Shown here piece by piece: positions 35,836-45,342 of a stretch of DNA of 64,000 nt. Every line of letters starts with the position of its first letter. Within the stretch, counting starts at the first letter, position 1. A program made the translations under genes and the position numbers. The notes below the pieces were generated by a model. That model was not told the origin of the DNA, searched no databases, and saw nothing but the letters and a program-made list of their open reading frames with translations. Source of the DNA: Streptomyces sp. S.PB5 (GTDB lineage Bacteria; Actinomycetota; Actinomycetes; Streptomycetales; Streptomycetaceae). Location: positions 1-64,000 of the forward strand of contig NZ_JAQMWP010000023.1 of the NCBI RefSeq assembly GCF_030403745.1, in the 5' to 3' direction.

Positions 35836-37418
35836 CAGGTGCCCGTGCTCCGCTCAGCGGATGTCTCTGCGCGCTGCTCGGCGGCGAAGGTCCCGCTCTG
35901 CGGGTACGCCCGGGCGCCAGCTTGGCGAACCGTCTGCGGAATGGGCTGAATAGGCGGGGCGGGCCATTCATCATCGTCTGGGGCAGGCGAGGGCCCGGGC
36001 GAGGTGTGCATCGTGCCGCCGGGGCGCCCGGCACGGTAGGCGGCGCGATAGTCAGCCGGCGAGGAGCCCAGTTGACGACGGAAGTGACCACCAAGAGCTG
36101 CGGCGCTGCGGAAGCCGCAGCGGCCCGCGACCTCATCGAGCGAGTAGTCCGATGTCTCCAGCAGCCGCTGCGCCTGGAGCACCCGCTGGGTGATCAGCCA
36201 CTGCAGCGGTGCCGAACCCGTCAGCGAGCGGAAGCGGCGGTCGAACGTACGACGGCCCATGTGGGCTCGCGCCGCCAGCGTCTCCACATCGAACTGTTCG
36301 TGGAGGTGCTCCAGCGCCCAGGCGACGACCTCGGCGAGCGGGTCGGCGCCAATCTCCTCCGGTAAAGACCGATCGAGGTAGCGCTCCTGGCCGCCCGACC
36401 GGCGCGGCGGGACGACGAGACGGCGGGCCAGTGCCCCGGCCGCCTCGTTGCCGTGGTCCGTCCGCACGATGTGGAGGCAGAGATCGATCCCGGCCGCCGT
36501 ACCCGCTGAGGTCAGCACGTCGCCGTCATCGACAAACAGTTCCCGCGGATCCACGCGCACCGAGGGATAACGCTTGGCCAGCGTCGGCGCGTACATCCAG
36601 TGCGTGGTCGCAGGACGGCCGTCCAGCAGACCCGCCGCCGCCAGCACGAAGGCGCCCGTGCTCAATCCAACGATACGGGCGCCCTCTTCGTGCGCCTGGC
36701 GCAAAGCCCCGAGGGCCTCCTCCGGCGGTGGCGAGGTGATCGACCGCCAGGCTGGCACGACGACCGTGCCCGCCCGCGAGAGCGCCTCCAGGCCATGCGG
36801 CGCAACGAGTTCCAGGCCCGCCGTTGTGCGCAGCGGTCCTTCCTCGCCGGCCACTGCCAGCGCACGGTAGCGCGGCACGCCGGCGTCCTGACGGTCAATC
36901 CCGAACACCGACAGCGGTATGGAACTCTCGAAGATGGGGCCGCCGCTGAACAGCAGCACCGCGACGATCTCTTTACGGCGTCGCCCGGAACGCTTCCGGG
37001 CACCGGCATGCTGAGCGATCGATGCAGCCGCCTGCTGAGACGCATGCACAGGGGCTGTGGCCGGGCGGCGGGGCGTCCTCTGCGGCCCCGAATCGGTGGT
37101 GCCCGGCGGGAAGGCACTCAGGAGACGGCGCAGCGCGCCGCTGGCATCCGGGCTGCCGCTAAGGACGCGGCGCAGACGCATGCGCAGTTCGGCTTCCACG
37201 TCAGCCGCGGTATCGTCCTCCGCTCGCGCGTGGGCAGACAGGAGGTCACTGCGCGCCCGGTCCACTTCTCGCTTGACCTGGTTCGGGCGAGCCCGGCTAC
37301 CGCTTTCGTGGTCCACGAGAAACGCGACGAGGGCGTCACGGAGGGACGGCCAGGACGAATCGTCCCGCATGTGCTGCACGAGCTGAGCGACACTGCCCGC
37401 GACGAAGTCCTTCACCAC
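35835..37418 (-). CDS. GlxA-type AraC regulator with an added N-terminal helical region
   Basis: GTG 37418 follows GGGGGGAC and gives 527 residues. Residues 1-105 (VAQLVQHMRDDSSWPSLRDA, RARSDLLSAHARAEDDTAAD, RMRLRRVLSG) resemble a helical region normally found as a separate small Streptomyces protein. After a linker, residues 147-330 are a DJ-1/PfpI-like (GATase1) domain (EIVAVLLFSGGPIFESSIPL, GLSTGAFVLAAAGLLDGRPA). Residues 375-470 are the double AraC helix-turn-helix (ETLAARAHMGRRTFDRRFRS, YSLDEVAGRCGFRSAAALGG). The C-terminus is disordered. The fusion is unusual. It is the first gene of a two-gene unit with the membrane protein. Confidence 0.82.
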   Translation of the reverse strand: MVKDFVAGSVAQLVQHMRDDSSWPSLRDALVAFLVDHESGSRARPNQVKREVDRARSDLLSAHARAEDDTAADVEAELRMRLRRVLSGSPDASGALRRLLSAFPPGTTDSGPQRTPRRPATAPVHASQQAAASIAQHAGARKRSGRRRKEIVAVLLFSGGPIFESSIPLSVFGIDRQDAGVPRYRALAVAGEEGPLRTTAGLELVAPHGLEALSRAGTVVVPAWRSITSPPPEEALGALRQAHEEGARIVGLSTGAFVLAAAGLLDGRPATTHWMYAPTLAKRYPSVRVDPRELFVDDGDVLTSAGTAAGIDLCLHIVRTDHGNEAAGALARRLVVPPRRSGGQERYLDRSLPEEIGADPLAEVVAWALEHLHEQFDVETLAARAHMGRRTFDRRFRSLTGSAPLQWLITQRVLQAQRLLETSDYSLDEVAGRCGFRSAAALGGHFRRQLGSSPADYRAAYRAGRPGGTMHTSPGPSPAPDDDEWPAPPIQPIPQTVRQAGARAYPQSGTFAAEQRAETSAERSTGT

Positions 37419-37617
37419 AGTCCCCCCGATTCCCCCAGCAGGTCCCGGCAGCGCACGGGCCGCCGGGAACACCGTAGAAGAGCGCAAGCAACTCCGCACA
37501 GACCGCTGGGACTTGAAGCGCGCCCGAAGGGCGGGACACAACGGTGCCCGCCCACCGCGCCGCCACCGGCCCGATCAAGGTTCCTGGCACAGCTTCATAC
37601 ACCTCCATCCACAGGCG

Positions 37618-37794
37618 CTACTGCTGGTCGTCCCGCTCGCCGCTGTCGGCCTCGGCCTGGCGGACCCAGCCGCGCAGGGCTTCGGGATGGATGCCGAGAT
37701 CTCGCGCGACATGCGCGACGGGCCGGCCGGTGGCCCGGACCTCACGGATTGCGCGCTCGCGGAGCTCGTCGGGGTATTTACGCGGTGCTGCCAT
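37618..37794 (-). pseudogene. IS3-family orfA, N-terminal fragment
   Basis: MAAPRKYPDELRERAIREVR and VAHVARDLGIHPEALRGWVR form the orfA helix-turn-helix of an IS3 subgroup different from the one at 22626. The frame stops at ERDDQQ, before the coiled coil, and no orfB follows. It is a truncated relic. Confidence 0.8.
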
Positions 37795-38198
37795 GGTGCT
37801 GGTGGATCTCCTTCGCCAGGTTCGTAACCCTGGCATCAGGGACTCCACGAAACGGGGTGCAGTTCAGTTCTCGATTCCGGCCTCGTCCAGGACAAGGTTG
37901 AGCCGCGCAGTGGACTGCTGGTTGGCCGAGACTCACTTGTAGACCAAGTTCGCCACCAAGGGGCTCTTCCGTAGGGAGGATCGGGCCCTGGCTGTCGGCA
38001 AGCCCTGCCTGCGATCACCATCGGATGCGGACGGATTCAGGTCGCCACGAACCCCCGGACTGCACGGGCTCATTGGCCGCGTCACCCTCCTGTTGTCAAA
38101 GGATTGTTCGACAACAGGCAGTCGATGGCCGGAGAACCCCTCAGTGCTGCGGCGGGGACGGGGCTTGGTCACGGTCCGGATAGATCGTGCGCAGCGGG
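37795..38198. other. Gap without a gene, with remains of a lost locus
   Basis: About 400 bases. The minus strand shows RGDLNPSASDGDRRQGLPTA and then SLRKSPLVANLVYK, which look like upstream or terminal sequence of an insertion element rather than a gene. A strong inverted repeat at 38089-38118 is the only ordered structure. Confidence 0.4.
38089..38118. promoter_or_regulatory. Nine-base perfect inverted repeat
   Basis: CCTGTTGTC (38089-38097) and GACAACAGG (38110-38118) mirror each other around a 12-base AT-richer centre (AAAGGATTGTTC). It lies 81 bases beyond the AraC stop codon. It might be a transcription terminator without a T-run, or an orphan operator; TTGTC/GACAA half-sites are common for GntR-type repressors. 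Confidence 0.4.
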
Positions 38199-39155
38199 TC
38201 AGTTGTCTTCGCCCGGAGGTTCGCCCGGAGGTGCGGCGATGGCTTGCTGGGCGCGGCGGAAATCGCCAGGGCTGGCGCCGGTGTGGCGGGTGAAGAACTT
38301 GCCGAAGTTGGTGGCTTCGGAGAAACCGAGGCGGCGTGCGATGGTGGCGACGGGTTCGTCGGTGTGCGCGAGAAGCCGCTGCGCCTGGAGCGTGACGCGG
38401 GTGTCGATGACGTGCTTGACGGATCGTCCGGTGGCTGCCTGGCAGGCGCGGGTGAGGGTCTTGACGGTGTAGCCGAGGCGGTCGGCGTAGTCCTCGGCGC
38501 GCCGGGTGGTGGCGTAGGAGCGTTCCAGTTCGGCGTGGAAGCGGGCGTAAACCTCGCCGCCGGCGTGCGGGTCGGCAGGCGCGCCGTGGCGGGGAAGGCG
38601 GTCGATGTGCAGTAGCAGCGCGGCCAGCAGCAGGCGCAGGATCTCGCGGGACGCGCCGGCAGGGCGACGGTATTCGGCGTGGAGTCGGGCGAGCAGGGCG
38701 GAGATGGTGGCGTAGTCGCTGCTGGTGCCCAGTTGCCAGCAACTGGGAGCGGACCAGGCGTCGGCGAGGCGGCTGGCAGCCGCCGTCGCCTCGAGGAAGC
38801 CGGGGTTGAACAGCAGGTGCGTGCCGTTCATCCGGCCGGGCTCGGCAAAGCGCTGCACCTGGCCGGGGCGGACCCACAGCAGGGTGCCGGGCCGGCACGA
38901 GTAGGCGACGAAGTCGACGGTGTGCTCGGCACTGCCCTGGGTGATCAGGGTGAGGGAGTGGAAGTCGGCGCGGTGGACCCGTTGCAGGCTGCCGCCGGCG
39001 ACCCTGCGGTGCAGCGCGGACAGGTCAGTGATCTCGATTCCGGGAACCGGGGCGCTGGGCGGGTTGAAGCTGAACCCGGGGATCTCCTCCCCGCCTGCAG
39101 GCTCGCGGACGTGGCTTCGATTACTGCCGGGCCAGTCCGATTCTGACCATGACAT
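38199..39155 (-). CDS. AraC-family transcriptional regulator
   Basis: The 318-residue protein has an AraC-type sensing cupin (residues 45-150, FHSLTLITQGSAEHTVDFVA, CRPGTLLWVRPGQVQRFAEP). It ends in two helix-turn-helix motifs (YADRLGYTVKTLTRACQAAT and VATIARRLGFSEATNFGKFF, then HTGASPGDFRR). It is divergent from the metallo-hydrolase gene across 92 bases, so it probably activates that two-gene unit. Confidence 0.88.
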   Translation of the reverse strand: MSWSESDWPGSNRSHVREPAGGEEIPGFSFNPPSAPVPGIEITDLSALHRRVAGGSLQRVHRADFHSLTLITQGSAEHTVDFVAYSCRPGTLLWVRPGQVQRFAEPGRMNGTHLLFNPGFLEATAAASRLADAWSAPSCWQLGTSSDYATISALLARLHAEYRRPAGASREILRLLLAALLLHIDRLPRHGAPADPHAGGEVYARFHAELERSYATTRRAEDYADRLGYTVKTLTRACQAATGRSVKHVIDTRVTLQAQRLLAHTDEPVATIARRLGFSEATNFGKFFTRHTGASPGDFRRAQQAIAAPPGEPPGEDN

Positions 39156-39247
39156 GTCTCCACGGTACCTCGCTGGCCTGTGGCTTTTCCCGGACAGTGG
39201 GAGGCGAGCGCGGGCAAGGACCTCGACCCACCAGAAGGACGCAGACC

Positions 39248-40030
39248 ATGAACGGCACCATGACGGTCATCGACAGGGGCGCGGTGCGCATCCACAGCTA
39301 CATGGCCCCCGATGACAGCCTGAACGTCACCACTCAGCTGATCGAGACCCCGGCGCGACTGATCGCCGTGGACGCCCAGTACGCCCTGGCCTACGCCGAC
39401 GAGGTCGTCGCCTACGCGCGCGGCCTCGGCAAGCCACTGGACCGGGTGATCATCACCCACGCCCACCCGGACCACTTCCACGGCGCCGCCTGCTTCGGCG
39501 CCCCCGTGCACGCGCTGGCCGCGGTACGCGAGCAGATCGCCGCCCAGGGCGACGGCCAGGACCCCACCGGTGCCGTGATCCCGGTCGCCGACATGACGCC
39601 GGCCATAGACGTGGCACCGGGCACTGAGGTCATCGACGGCATCCTATTCGTCTTCGAGGCCCACTACGGCGGCGAGGCCCCGGACCAGCTGGCGATCAAA
39701 CTTCCCGAGCAGGGCGTCCTGGTAGCCCAGGACCTCGTCTACCACGCCACCCATCTCTTCCTCGGCAACAACGACATTCCCGGGTGGACCAAGGCCGTCG
39801 AACAGCTCGCCGCCGACCCCGCCTACGACACCGTCCTGCCCGGCCACGGCCTGCCCGCCGGCCCCGAGGTCTTCGACCAGCTGCGCCGCTACCTCACCGA
39901 CGCGGCAGAGCTGCTCGGCGACGACGGCGAGGCGTACAAGCGGGCCATCACGGCGCGCCATCCCGGCTTCGGCGGCGCGTTCCTGATCGACATCGGCAAC
40001 CAGTACCTCTTCGGCACCGATAACGCCTGA
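39248..40030 (+). CDS. Metallo-beta-lactamase-fold hydrolase
   Basis: ATG 39248 lies 8 bases after AAGGACG. The 260-residue product has the metal signature THAHPDHFHG (His71, His73, Asp75, His76), a later Asp in LVAQDLVYH and a closing His in VLPGHGLPAG. There is no signal peptide, so it is a cytoplasmic hydrolase of the broad MBL family and not a secreted lactamase. It is followed 35 bases later by an NAD(P)-binding protein gene in the same unit; a shared detoxification role is possible. Confidence 0.85.
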   Translation: MNGTMTVIDRGAVRIHSYMAPDDSLNVTTQLIETPARLIAVDAQYALAYADEVVAYARGLGKPLDRVIITHAHPDHFHGAACFGAPVHALAAVREQIAAQGDGQDPTGAVIPVADMTPAIDVAPGTEVIDGILFVFEAHYGGEAPDQLAIKLPEQGVLVAQDLVYHATHLFLGNNDIPGWTKAVEQLAADPAYDTVLPGHGLPAGPEVFDQLRRYLTDAAELLGDDGEAYKRAITARHPGFGGAFLIDIGNQYLFGTDNA

Positions 40031-40065
40031 CTTTTCTTCAGCCCTCCAGCGAAAGGGATCACCTC

Positions 40066-40710
40066 ATGAGCAGGATCATCGTGTTCGGCGCCGCCGGGAA
40101 GGCCGGCTCCCGCGTCGTCGCCGAGGCCGCCGCCCGCGGCCACCAGGTCACCGCCGTCGTCCGCGATCTCGACGCACTGTCGGTCCTCCCCGATGGCGTG
40201 CAGGCCGCCGCGGGCGACGTCACCGACCTCGAGTCCGTCGCCGCCCACGCCAAGGACGCCGATGCGATCGTGCTGACCGTCGGCGGCCCGGACGCCGCCC
40301 TCTACACGAACGCCGTCTCCGCCGCCGCATCGGCCGTCCGCGACCTGGGCCCGGCTGGCCCGCGCATCATCCACATGGGCGGCGGCGCGAGCCTTCTCAA
40401 CAGCGAGGGCGTGCGCTTCTTCGACACCCCCGGCTTCCCGGAGGAGTTCAAGCCCTACGCCATCGGCCAGATCCGCGCACTCGACGCCTACCTCACCCTC
40501 GGCGACGACGTGACCTGGACCTACCTGTCCCCGCCCCCGGTCCACTTCGCCCCCGGCACGCGCACCGGCCACTACCGCACCGGCCTCGACCACCCTGTCG
40601 TCGGCGACGACGGCCAGGCCCGCATCTCCTACGAAGACTACGCCGCCGCACTCGTCGACGAGATCGAGAACCCCCGCCACCTCAACCGACGCTTCACCGT
40701 CGGCTACTGA
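40066..40710 (+). CDS. NAD(P)H-binding protein, atypical short-chain reductase family
   Basis: The 214-residue protein starts MSRIIVFGAAGKAGSRVVAE with the GxxGxxG Rossmann motif. It has LSVLPDGVQAAAGDVTDLES and TWTYLSPPPVHFAPGTRTG, typical of the NmrA/YwnB-type NAD(P)-binding proteins. The classical YxxxK pair is absent, as usual in this group. It has the ribosome site AAAGG and is the second gene after the metallo-hydrolase. Confidence 0.85.
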   Translation: MSRIIVFGAAGKAGSRVVAEAAARGHQVTAVVRDLDALSVLPDGVQAAAGDVTDLESVAAHAKDADAIVLTVGGPDAALYTNAVSAAASAVRDLGPAGPRIIHMGGGASLLNSEGVRFFDTPGFPEEFKPYAIGQIRALDAYLTLGDDVTWTYLSPPPVHFAPGTRTGHYRTGLDHPVVGDDGQARISYEDYAAALVDEIENPRHLNRRFTVGY

Positions 40711-40901
40711 ACAACCAGCCATGACGGCCCCTGGCGGCGTGGCGTGCGCGGGCAGCCAGAGGCCGCCATACATCCGCGCAACCGACCGAAGCAGTTTCCC
40801 GGGTAGCCCGGAGGACTCTCAGCTTGACTCTGTCTGGGATCTTGGAGTTTCCCGGTGCGGCAGCAGGATCGACGGGCATGCTCGGGTGGTTCCGCCGATC
40901 G

Positions 40902-41494
40902 ATGCAGTTATCGAGGTGCCCGTTGTCCCTGCGTCCCCGTTCCGGTGCGCATGTTCCGCCTCTGACTGCGCGGGTCGCGCGGGCGAGCAACCCTGCTGGT
41001 ACGACGGCGATATGGGTACGTGACCGGCTGGACGGGCTGTGGTGCGACGAGGACTTCGCCGACTGGTACCCCAGGGACGGACGTCCGGGGCTTTCGCCCG
41101 CTCAGCTGGCCACCATCTGCGTACTGCAATTCCTGCTCGGCCTGTCCGACCGGCAGGCCGCTGAAGCGGTCCGCTGCCGCATCGACTTCAAGTACGCGAT
41201 GGCCATGGAGCTGGACGATCCCGGCTTCCACCACAGTGTGCTGGCAGACTTCCGCATCCGTCTCGCCGAAGACGGCCGTGCCGACCGCCTCCTGGACCTC
41301 GCACTGGCCCGGCTCAAGGAGGCTGGACTGGTGCGCGAGCGCACCACGCAGCGCACCGACTCCACCCATATCCTGGCCGCGGTGCGTGACCTGACCCGTC
41401 TGGAGTTGATCACCGAGGCGGTCCGCGCCGCACTCGAAGAAGTCGCCGGCACGTCCCCGCACCTGCTGGATGAATTGGTCGATGAGGACTGGGG
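40902..41494 (+). pseudogene. IS1182-family transposase, N-terminal part
   Basis: The frame reads LTARVARASNPAGTTAIWVR, LDGLWCDEDFADWYPRDGRP, LSPAQLATICVLQFLLGLSD, AEAVRCRIDFKYAMAMELDD and TTQRTDSTHILAAVRDLTRL, an IS1182-type transposase with its first DDE aspartate. It breaks off after LLDELVDEDWG into unrelated sequence, so about 60 per cent of the protein is missing. Confidence 0.85.
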
Positions 41495-41905
41495 GCTCCC
41501 TGCTGATGGCCACCGCGCAGGCCAACGGCCGCACTCAGGAGGAAATCCAGGCCGCGTATGTGGACCTGCGGCTGCTGGTCCACCACCCGGTCCTGAGCAA
41601 TCTGGACGTGCTCAAGCGGGTACGGGCGATGCCTGCGGCGACGCCGAAGAGTGAGCCGTATGTCAAGGAGCTGGTGCGCACGGCGTACCGGTTCCAGCCT
41701 GCACCGGGCACGGCGGCGGTGCGGATGTGCGACGGCTGCGGCAATCCCCTGGGCCCTCCGCTCACGCGGTGTCTGATGGCGGGCTGCGCGGGGAGGGCTG
41801 GGACGCTTATGGTGCGCACGCTGGAGGGGTACTGGGTGCAGAACCGGGCTACCCGCCGCTTCCAGCACAACGCTGGCCTGGTCGAGGACCGCCTGTTTAA
41901 CGGTC
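41495..41905 (+). pseudogene. C-terminal fragment of an unrecognised zinc-knuckle protein
   Basis: Joined in frame to the IS1182 relic, the sequence reads ATAQANGRTQEEIQAAYVDL, LVHHPVLSNLDVLKRVRAMP and AYRFQPAPGTAAVRMCDGCG, then NPLGPPLTRCLMAGC and TRRFQHNAGLVEDRLF. The CDGC and C-x4-C pairs could bind zinc. The pattern vaguely recalls endonuclease-like partners of prokaryotic PIWI modules, but I cannot confirm this. Similarity ends near 41905. Confidence 0.4.
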
Positions 41906-42245
41906 GGCTTCGCCTGCCTGCTCCACGAGGTGTTCCTAGAACGCCTCTGCCCTCACTGCCACAAACCGGTTAACTGAAGCAGCAGAGCCCAGCTGTTTCC
42001 CCGTCCCGCCGCGTCCGGAGTCCACCCTGCCCACTGCCGTTCTTCCACGGTTCAGGACATCCCGACCAGCTGGCCCGGCGCCCCTTGCGGGGCACCGCTC
42101 GCGCACGACCCACTGCACCATCACCAGCCCGGCCCCGCCCTGCTCGCGCTCCAGCACAAGATCCGTCGACTACTCCGGGCGGGCGGTCCGAAACAGCCGC
42201 CACAGCAGTACTTCACCGAGCTCATCCTGCTCGCGGGCCGACAGC
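41905..42245 (+). pseudogene. TniQ-like protein remnants
   Basis: Different frames give GFACLLHEVFLERLCPHCHK and, further on, CGAPLAHDPLHHHQPGPALL and ALQHKIRRLLRAGGP. CPHCHKP, CGAPL and the final ALQ-type helix fit the zinc-finger and middle part of TniQ proteins of Tn7/Tn5053-like transposons. Stops and frameshifts separate them. Confidence 0.4.
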
Positions 42246-42670
42246 CTGACCGGGGGTGCACCGAGTCGTCGTCCACGGCTGCGAGCCGTTCACCGGATCT
42301 GGCGATGAGACGCAAGCCTCCTGCGAGCAACCGTGCGGTCCAGCCAGGGACTGCGCGCCCGTTGTCTACCTTGCTCGCCACCACCATGTAGTTCTCGGCC
42401 TCTCAGGGGTTGAACGTGCTCATTTCCGTCCGGAGTCCGCCCCGCTTCGACTCGACTTCGAGTTCGTCGTATCGGTACGGCCAGCACGACAGCAGTTCCG
42501 CGAAGCGATGGTTCGCCGGACTGCGGAGTCGAGGATCTGCTGCACCGACGCGGTGACGGGCGAGGTGGTGGCCACGGACCCGTTCCGGACACGGTGACCG
42601 CACAGGCATCCCTTCACACGCCTTTAACTCGCGGGACACGAGGGGGAATCGGGAGCCACTGAGCATGTTT
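42246..42670. other. Junction region left of the catabolic cluster
   Basis: No gene supported. The sequence joins transposon debris on the left to the promoter of the catabolic operon on the right. Confidence 0.4.
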
Positions 42671-42681
42671 TTGGATCCAAT
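42671..42681. promoter_or_regulatory. GntR-type operator upstream of the ABC-transporter operon
   Basis: TTGGATCCAAT, with a perfect ten-base palindrome at its core, lies 48 bases before the binding-protein ATG. The same core occurs at 56175 and 62518 before two other units of the cluster. Confidence 0.65.
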
Positions 42682-42728
42682 CCGACGCAGATTTCATCCA
42701 TCTCAGGATCGGTGCCCTAGGAGGCCCC

Positions 42729-44408
42729 ATGCCGGACCACACACCTGGATCGCCCTCGACCTCTGCCGCCTCGTCGCCGGTATCGGCAAGCGCCCCGCAC
42801 GAAGTCTCGCGCCGGACGATGCTCCGGGGCGCCGGCCTGCTCGGGGTGGGCGTGGGGTTCGGGCTGCCCGCCCTGCTCAGCGCCTGCGGCGCCGCGGCCG
42901 ACGACGCGAGCGCGGGCGGCAAGGGCGGCACCCTCACCCTGGCCATCGACGCCACCAGCGCCGTCAACGACCCCGCCTTCTACACGTCCCTGGGCGACTG
43001 GATGGCCGTCGACTGCATCTGCCGCGGCCTGACATTCATCTCCTTCGAGACGAACGAGCCCACACCGGATCTGGCGAAGAAGTGGACCATATCCGATGAC
43101 AAACTGACGTACACCTTCACCCTGCGCGAAGGCGTCAAGTTCCACGACGGAACCACCCTGACATCGGCCGACGTCCTCGCCAGCCTCGGCCGGCAGTTCG
43201 ACCCCGACGACAAGACCCTGCCCAAGGGCGCCACCCGGCCGCTCGCCAGCATGGGCACCAACGTCGCCTCGCTCACCGCACCCGACGACATGACCGTCAA
43301 GATGGTGCTGAAAAGGCCCGACCGCACCGTGCTCGGCAAGCTCTCCGACATCGGCGGCCGCATCATCTCCAAGGCCGCGCTGGACAAGTACGGCGCCGAC
43401 ATCGGCAAGCACCTCGTGGGCACCGGCCCCTTCGCCTTCTCCGCCGCCACCTCGGGGCAGTCCATCACGCTCAAGGCGTTCGACGGCTTCCGACTCGGCA
43501 AGCCCCCTATCGACCGGCTGGTGCTGCGCCAGGTCCAGGACCCCTCCACCATCGTCAGCTCCCTGCTCAGCGGCGACGTCTCCGCCACGCAGTTCGCCCC
43601 CTACTCGTCCGTCTCGCAACTGCGCAAGGACAGCGCGGTGAAGGTGTACGACACCCCGCACAACGCCAACGCGATCATGATGATCGACGCCCGCCGGGTC
43701 CCGGAGCTGAAGGTCCGCAAGGCCATCAACCTCGCCATCAACCGCAAGGCGATCCTCCAGCAGGCGTTCTACGGCATCGGTGCCGAACCCAGGGGCTACG
43801 CCATCCCGCCCGCCCAGACCGGCTACGACACCGCCCTGGCCGACATCAGCACCCAGGACACCGCACAGGCGAAGCGGCTGGTCGAGGAGGCCGGCGCGAA
43901 GGGGCGCACCCTGCGCCTGATGGCGGCCAGCGACTCCTGGCACCCGAAGGCGGCCCAGATCATCGCCCAGAACCTCACCGACGTCGGCTTCAAGGTCGCC
44001 ACCACCTCGGTGGACCCAGCGACCTACTTCAGCCGGCTCCTCGACGCCGACGACGACTACCACGACCTGATGATCTGGGAGCGCAACACCTACGTACCCG
44101 ACCCCGACGACATGGTCGGCTCGCTGGCCAGCCCCACCAGCCTCTACGGCTCCAAGCTCTCCGGCATGGACACTCTCAAGGGCGCCTCCTCCCTCGCCGC
44201 CGACCTGTACACGGCCAAGAACCTCACCGACACCAAGAAGCGCACCGCCGCCTACACCAGGATCCAGCGCCGCTGGGCGGAGGAGTTCATGGTCCTGTCG
44301 ATGCTGGCCTGCTTCAGCAACCTGGTCGTCAGCGGCTCGAACGTGAAGGGCATGAACACCGACGCGCTGGCCAACCACCGCTGCTACATGGAGAAGGCCG
44401 GTGTCTGA
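42729..44408 (+). CDS. ABC-transporter substrate-binding lipoprotein (peptide/opine type, SBP family 5)
   Basis: ATG 42729 follows AGGAGG. The 559-residue protein has a Tat motif (SRRTMLRGAGLLGVG) and a lipobox ending at Cys53 (LLSAC), then an SBP_bac_5 fold with LTYTFTLREGVKFHDGTTLT, VGTGPFAFSAATSGQSITLK and VRKAINLAINRKAILQQAF. It is the outside receptor of the importer encoded downstream. The family binds di/oligopeptides, nickel, opines and other nitrogen compounds; the ligand here is unknown. It overlaps the next gene by eight bases. Confidence 0.92.
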   Translation: MPDHTPGSPSTSAASSPVSASAPHEVSRRTMLRGAGLLGVGVGFGLPALLSACGAAADDASAGGKGGTLTLAIDATSAVNDPAFYTSLGDWMAVDCICRGLTFISFETNEPTPDLAKKWTISDDKLTYTFTLREGVKFHDGTTLTSADVLASLGRQFDPDDKTLPKGATRPLASMGTNVASLTAPDDMTVKMVLKRPDRTVLGKLSDIGGRIISKAALDKYGADIGKHLVGTGPFAFSAATSGQSITLKAFDGFRLGKPPIDRLVLRQVQDPSTIVSSLLSGDVSATQFAPYSSVSQLRKDSAVKVYDTPHNANAIMMIDARRVPELKVRKAINLAINRKAILQQAFYGIGAEPRGYAIPPAQTGYDTALADISTQDTAQAKRLVEEAGAKGRTLRLMAASDSWHPKAAQIIAQNLTDVGFKVATTSVDPATYFSRLLDADDDYHDLMIWERNTYVPDPDDMVGSLASPTSLYGSKLSGMDTLKGASSLAADLYTAKNLTDTKKRTAAYTRIQRRWAEEFMVLSMLACFSNLVVSGSNVKGMNTDALANHRCYMEKAGV

Positions 44409-45342
44409 GACCGGCGCCGCGGTCGACGCCGTACCGGCGCGGGCCGCGGCACCCACTCCCCCGGCCTCCCCGCCCCCGCCCCCCACTCGCCCGCTCCACC
44501 GCCGACTTCTCGAAGCGCTACGCCACCGCCCGGTGGCCCGCTCCTGGCCCGCCCTGCTCGCCTGGCTGCTGCTGGCCGCGGTGGTGCTCACCGCCCTGCT
44601 CGGACCGCTGCTGGTGCAGGGCGACCCGCTGCGGCAGACCTCCTCGGCACTGCTGGCCCCCGGCTCCCCGGGGCACCCCCTGGGCACCGACGACCTGGGC
44701 CGTGACGAACTGGCCCGACTCGTGCACGGCGCCCGGCCGCTGCTGCTGGTGTCCTTCACGGCGACCGCCCTGGCGGCCGTCGTCGGCACCCTGGTCGGGC
44801 TCGTCGCCGGATACGCGGGCGGCGTCCTGGAACAGGTGCTGATGCGGCTGGTCGACCTCGCTCTGGCCTTCCCCTCCATCCTGCTGGTCATCCTGCTGGT
44901 GGCGGCCGCCGGACCCGGCACGGTCAGTCTGATCCTCGGCATCGGCGCCTCCCTGGCCCCCGGCCTCGCCCGCCTGGCACGCACCCTCACCGCCCGCGAG
45001 GCCGCTAAGGACTACGTCGTCGCCTGCCGGATCGGCGGCACGAGCGTGCCGCGCATCCTGCTGCGCGAGGTACTGCCCAACATCGGCGGACCGCTGCTCG
45101 CGCAGATCGTCATGACGCTGTCCGTCGCGGCCGGGTTCGCAGCCGGACTGTCCTACCTGGGGCTGGGCATCCAGCCGCCGCAGCCGGACTGGGGGTACAT
45201 GGTCCAGGCCGGACAGGAGTTCCTCTACACCACCCCGCGGCTGGTGGTGCTGCCCGCCACGCTCACCCTGCTGTACGTCGTGGCCTGCAACTTCGTCGGC
45301 GACGACCTGCGCGACGCCCTCGACCCCAGGGGGACGGCATGA
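44401..45342 (+). CDS. ABC-transporter permease, DppC type
   Basis: The 313-residue protein starts at GTG 44401 inside the end of the previous gene. After a proline-rich head it has six membrane spans and the DppC signature GTDDLGRDELARLVHGAR. The cytoplasmic coupling loop is REAAKDYVVACRIGGTSVPR. It pairs with the DppB-type permease that follows. The next ATG overlaps its stop codon (ATGA). Confidence 0.92.
   Translation: MSETGAAVDAVPARAAAPTPPASPPPPPTRPLHRRLLEALRHRPVARSWPALLAWLLLAAVVLTALLGPLLVQGDPLRQTSSALLAPGSPGHPLGTDDLGRDELARLVHGARPLLLVSFTATALAAVVGTLVGLVAGYAGGVLEQVLMRLVDLALAFPSILLVILLVAAAGPGTVSLILGIGASLAPGLARLARTLTAREAAKDYVVACRIGGTSVPRILLREVLPNIGGPLLAQIVMTLSVAAGFAAGLSYLGLGIQPPQPDWGYMVQAGQEFLYTTPRLVVLPATLTLLYVVACNFVGDDLRDALDPRGTA

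Noticed and set aside
42717..44990. A 757-codon open frame on the minus strand.
   Set aside because: It is the antisense shadow of the binding-protein and permease genes. Its composition (Gly/Val/Asp/Gln-rich, no domain) is what high-GC third positions produce on the opposite strand.
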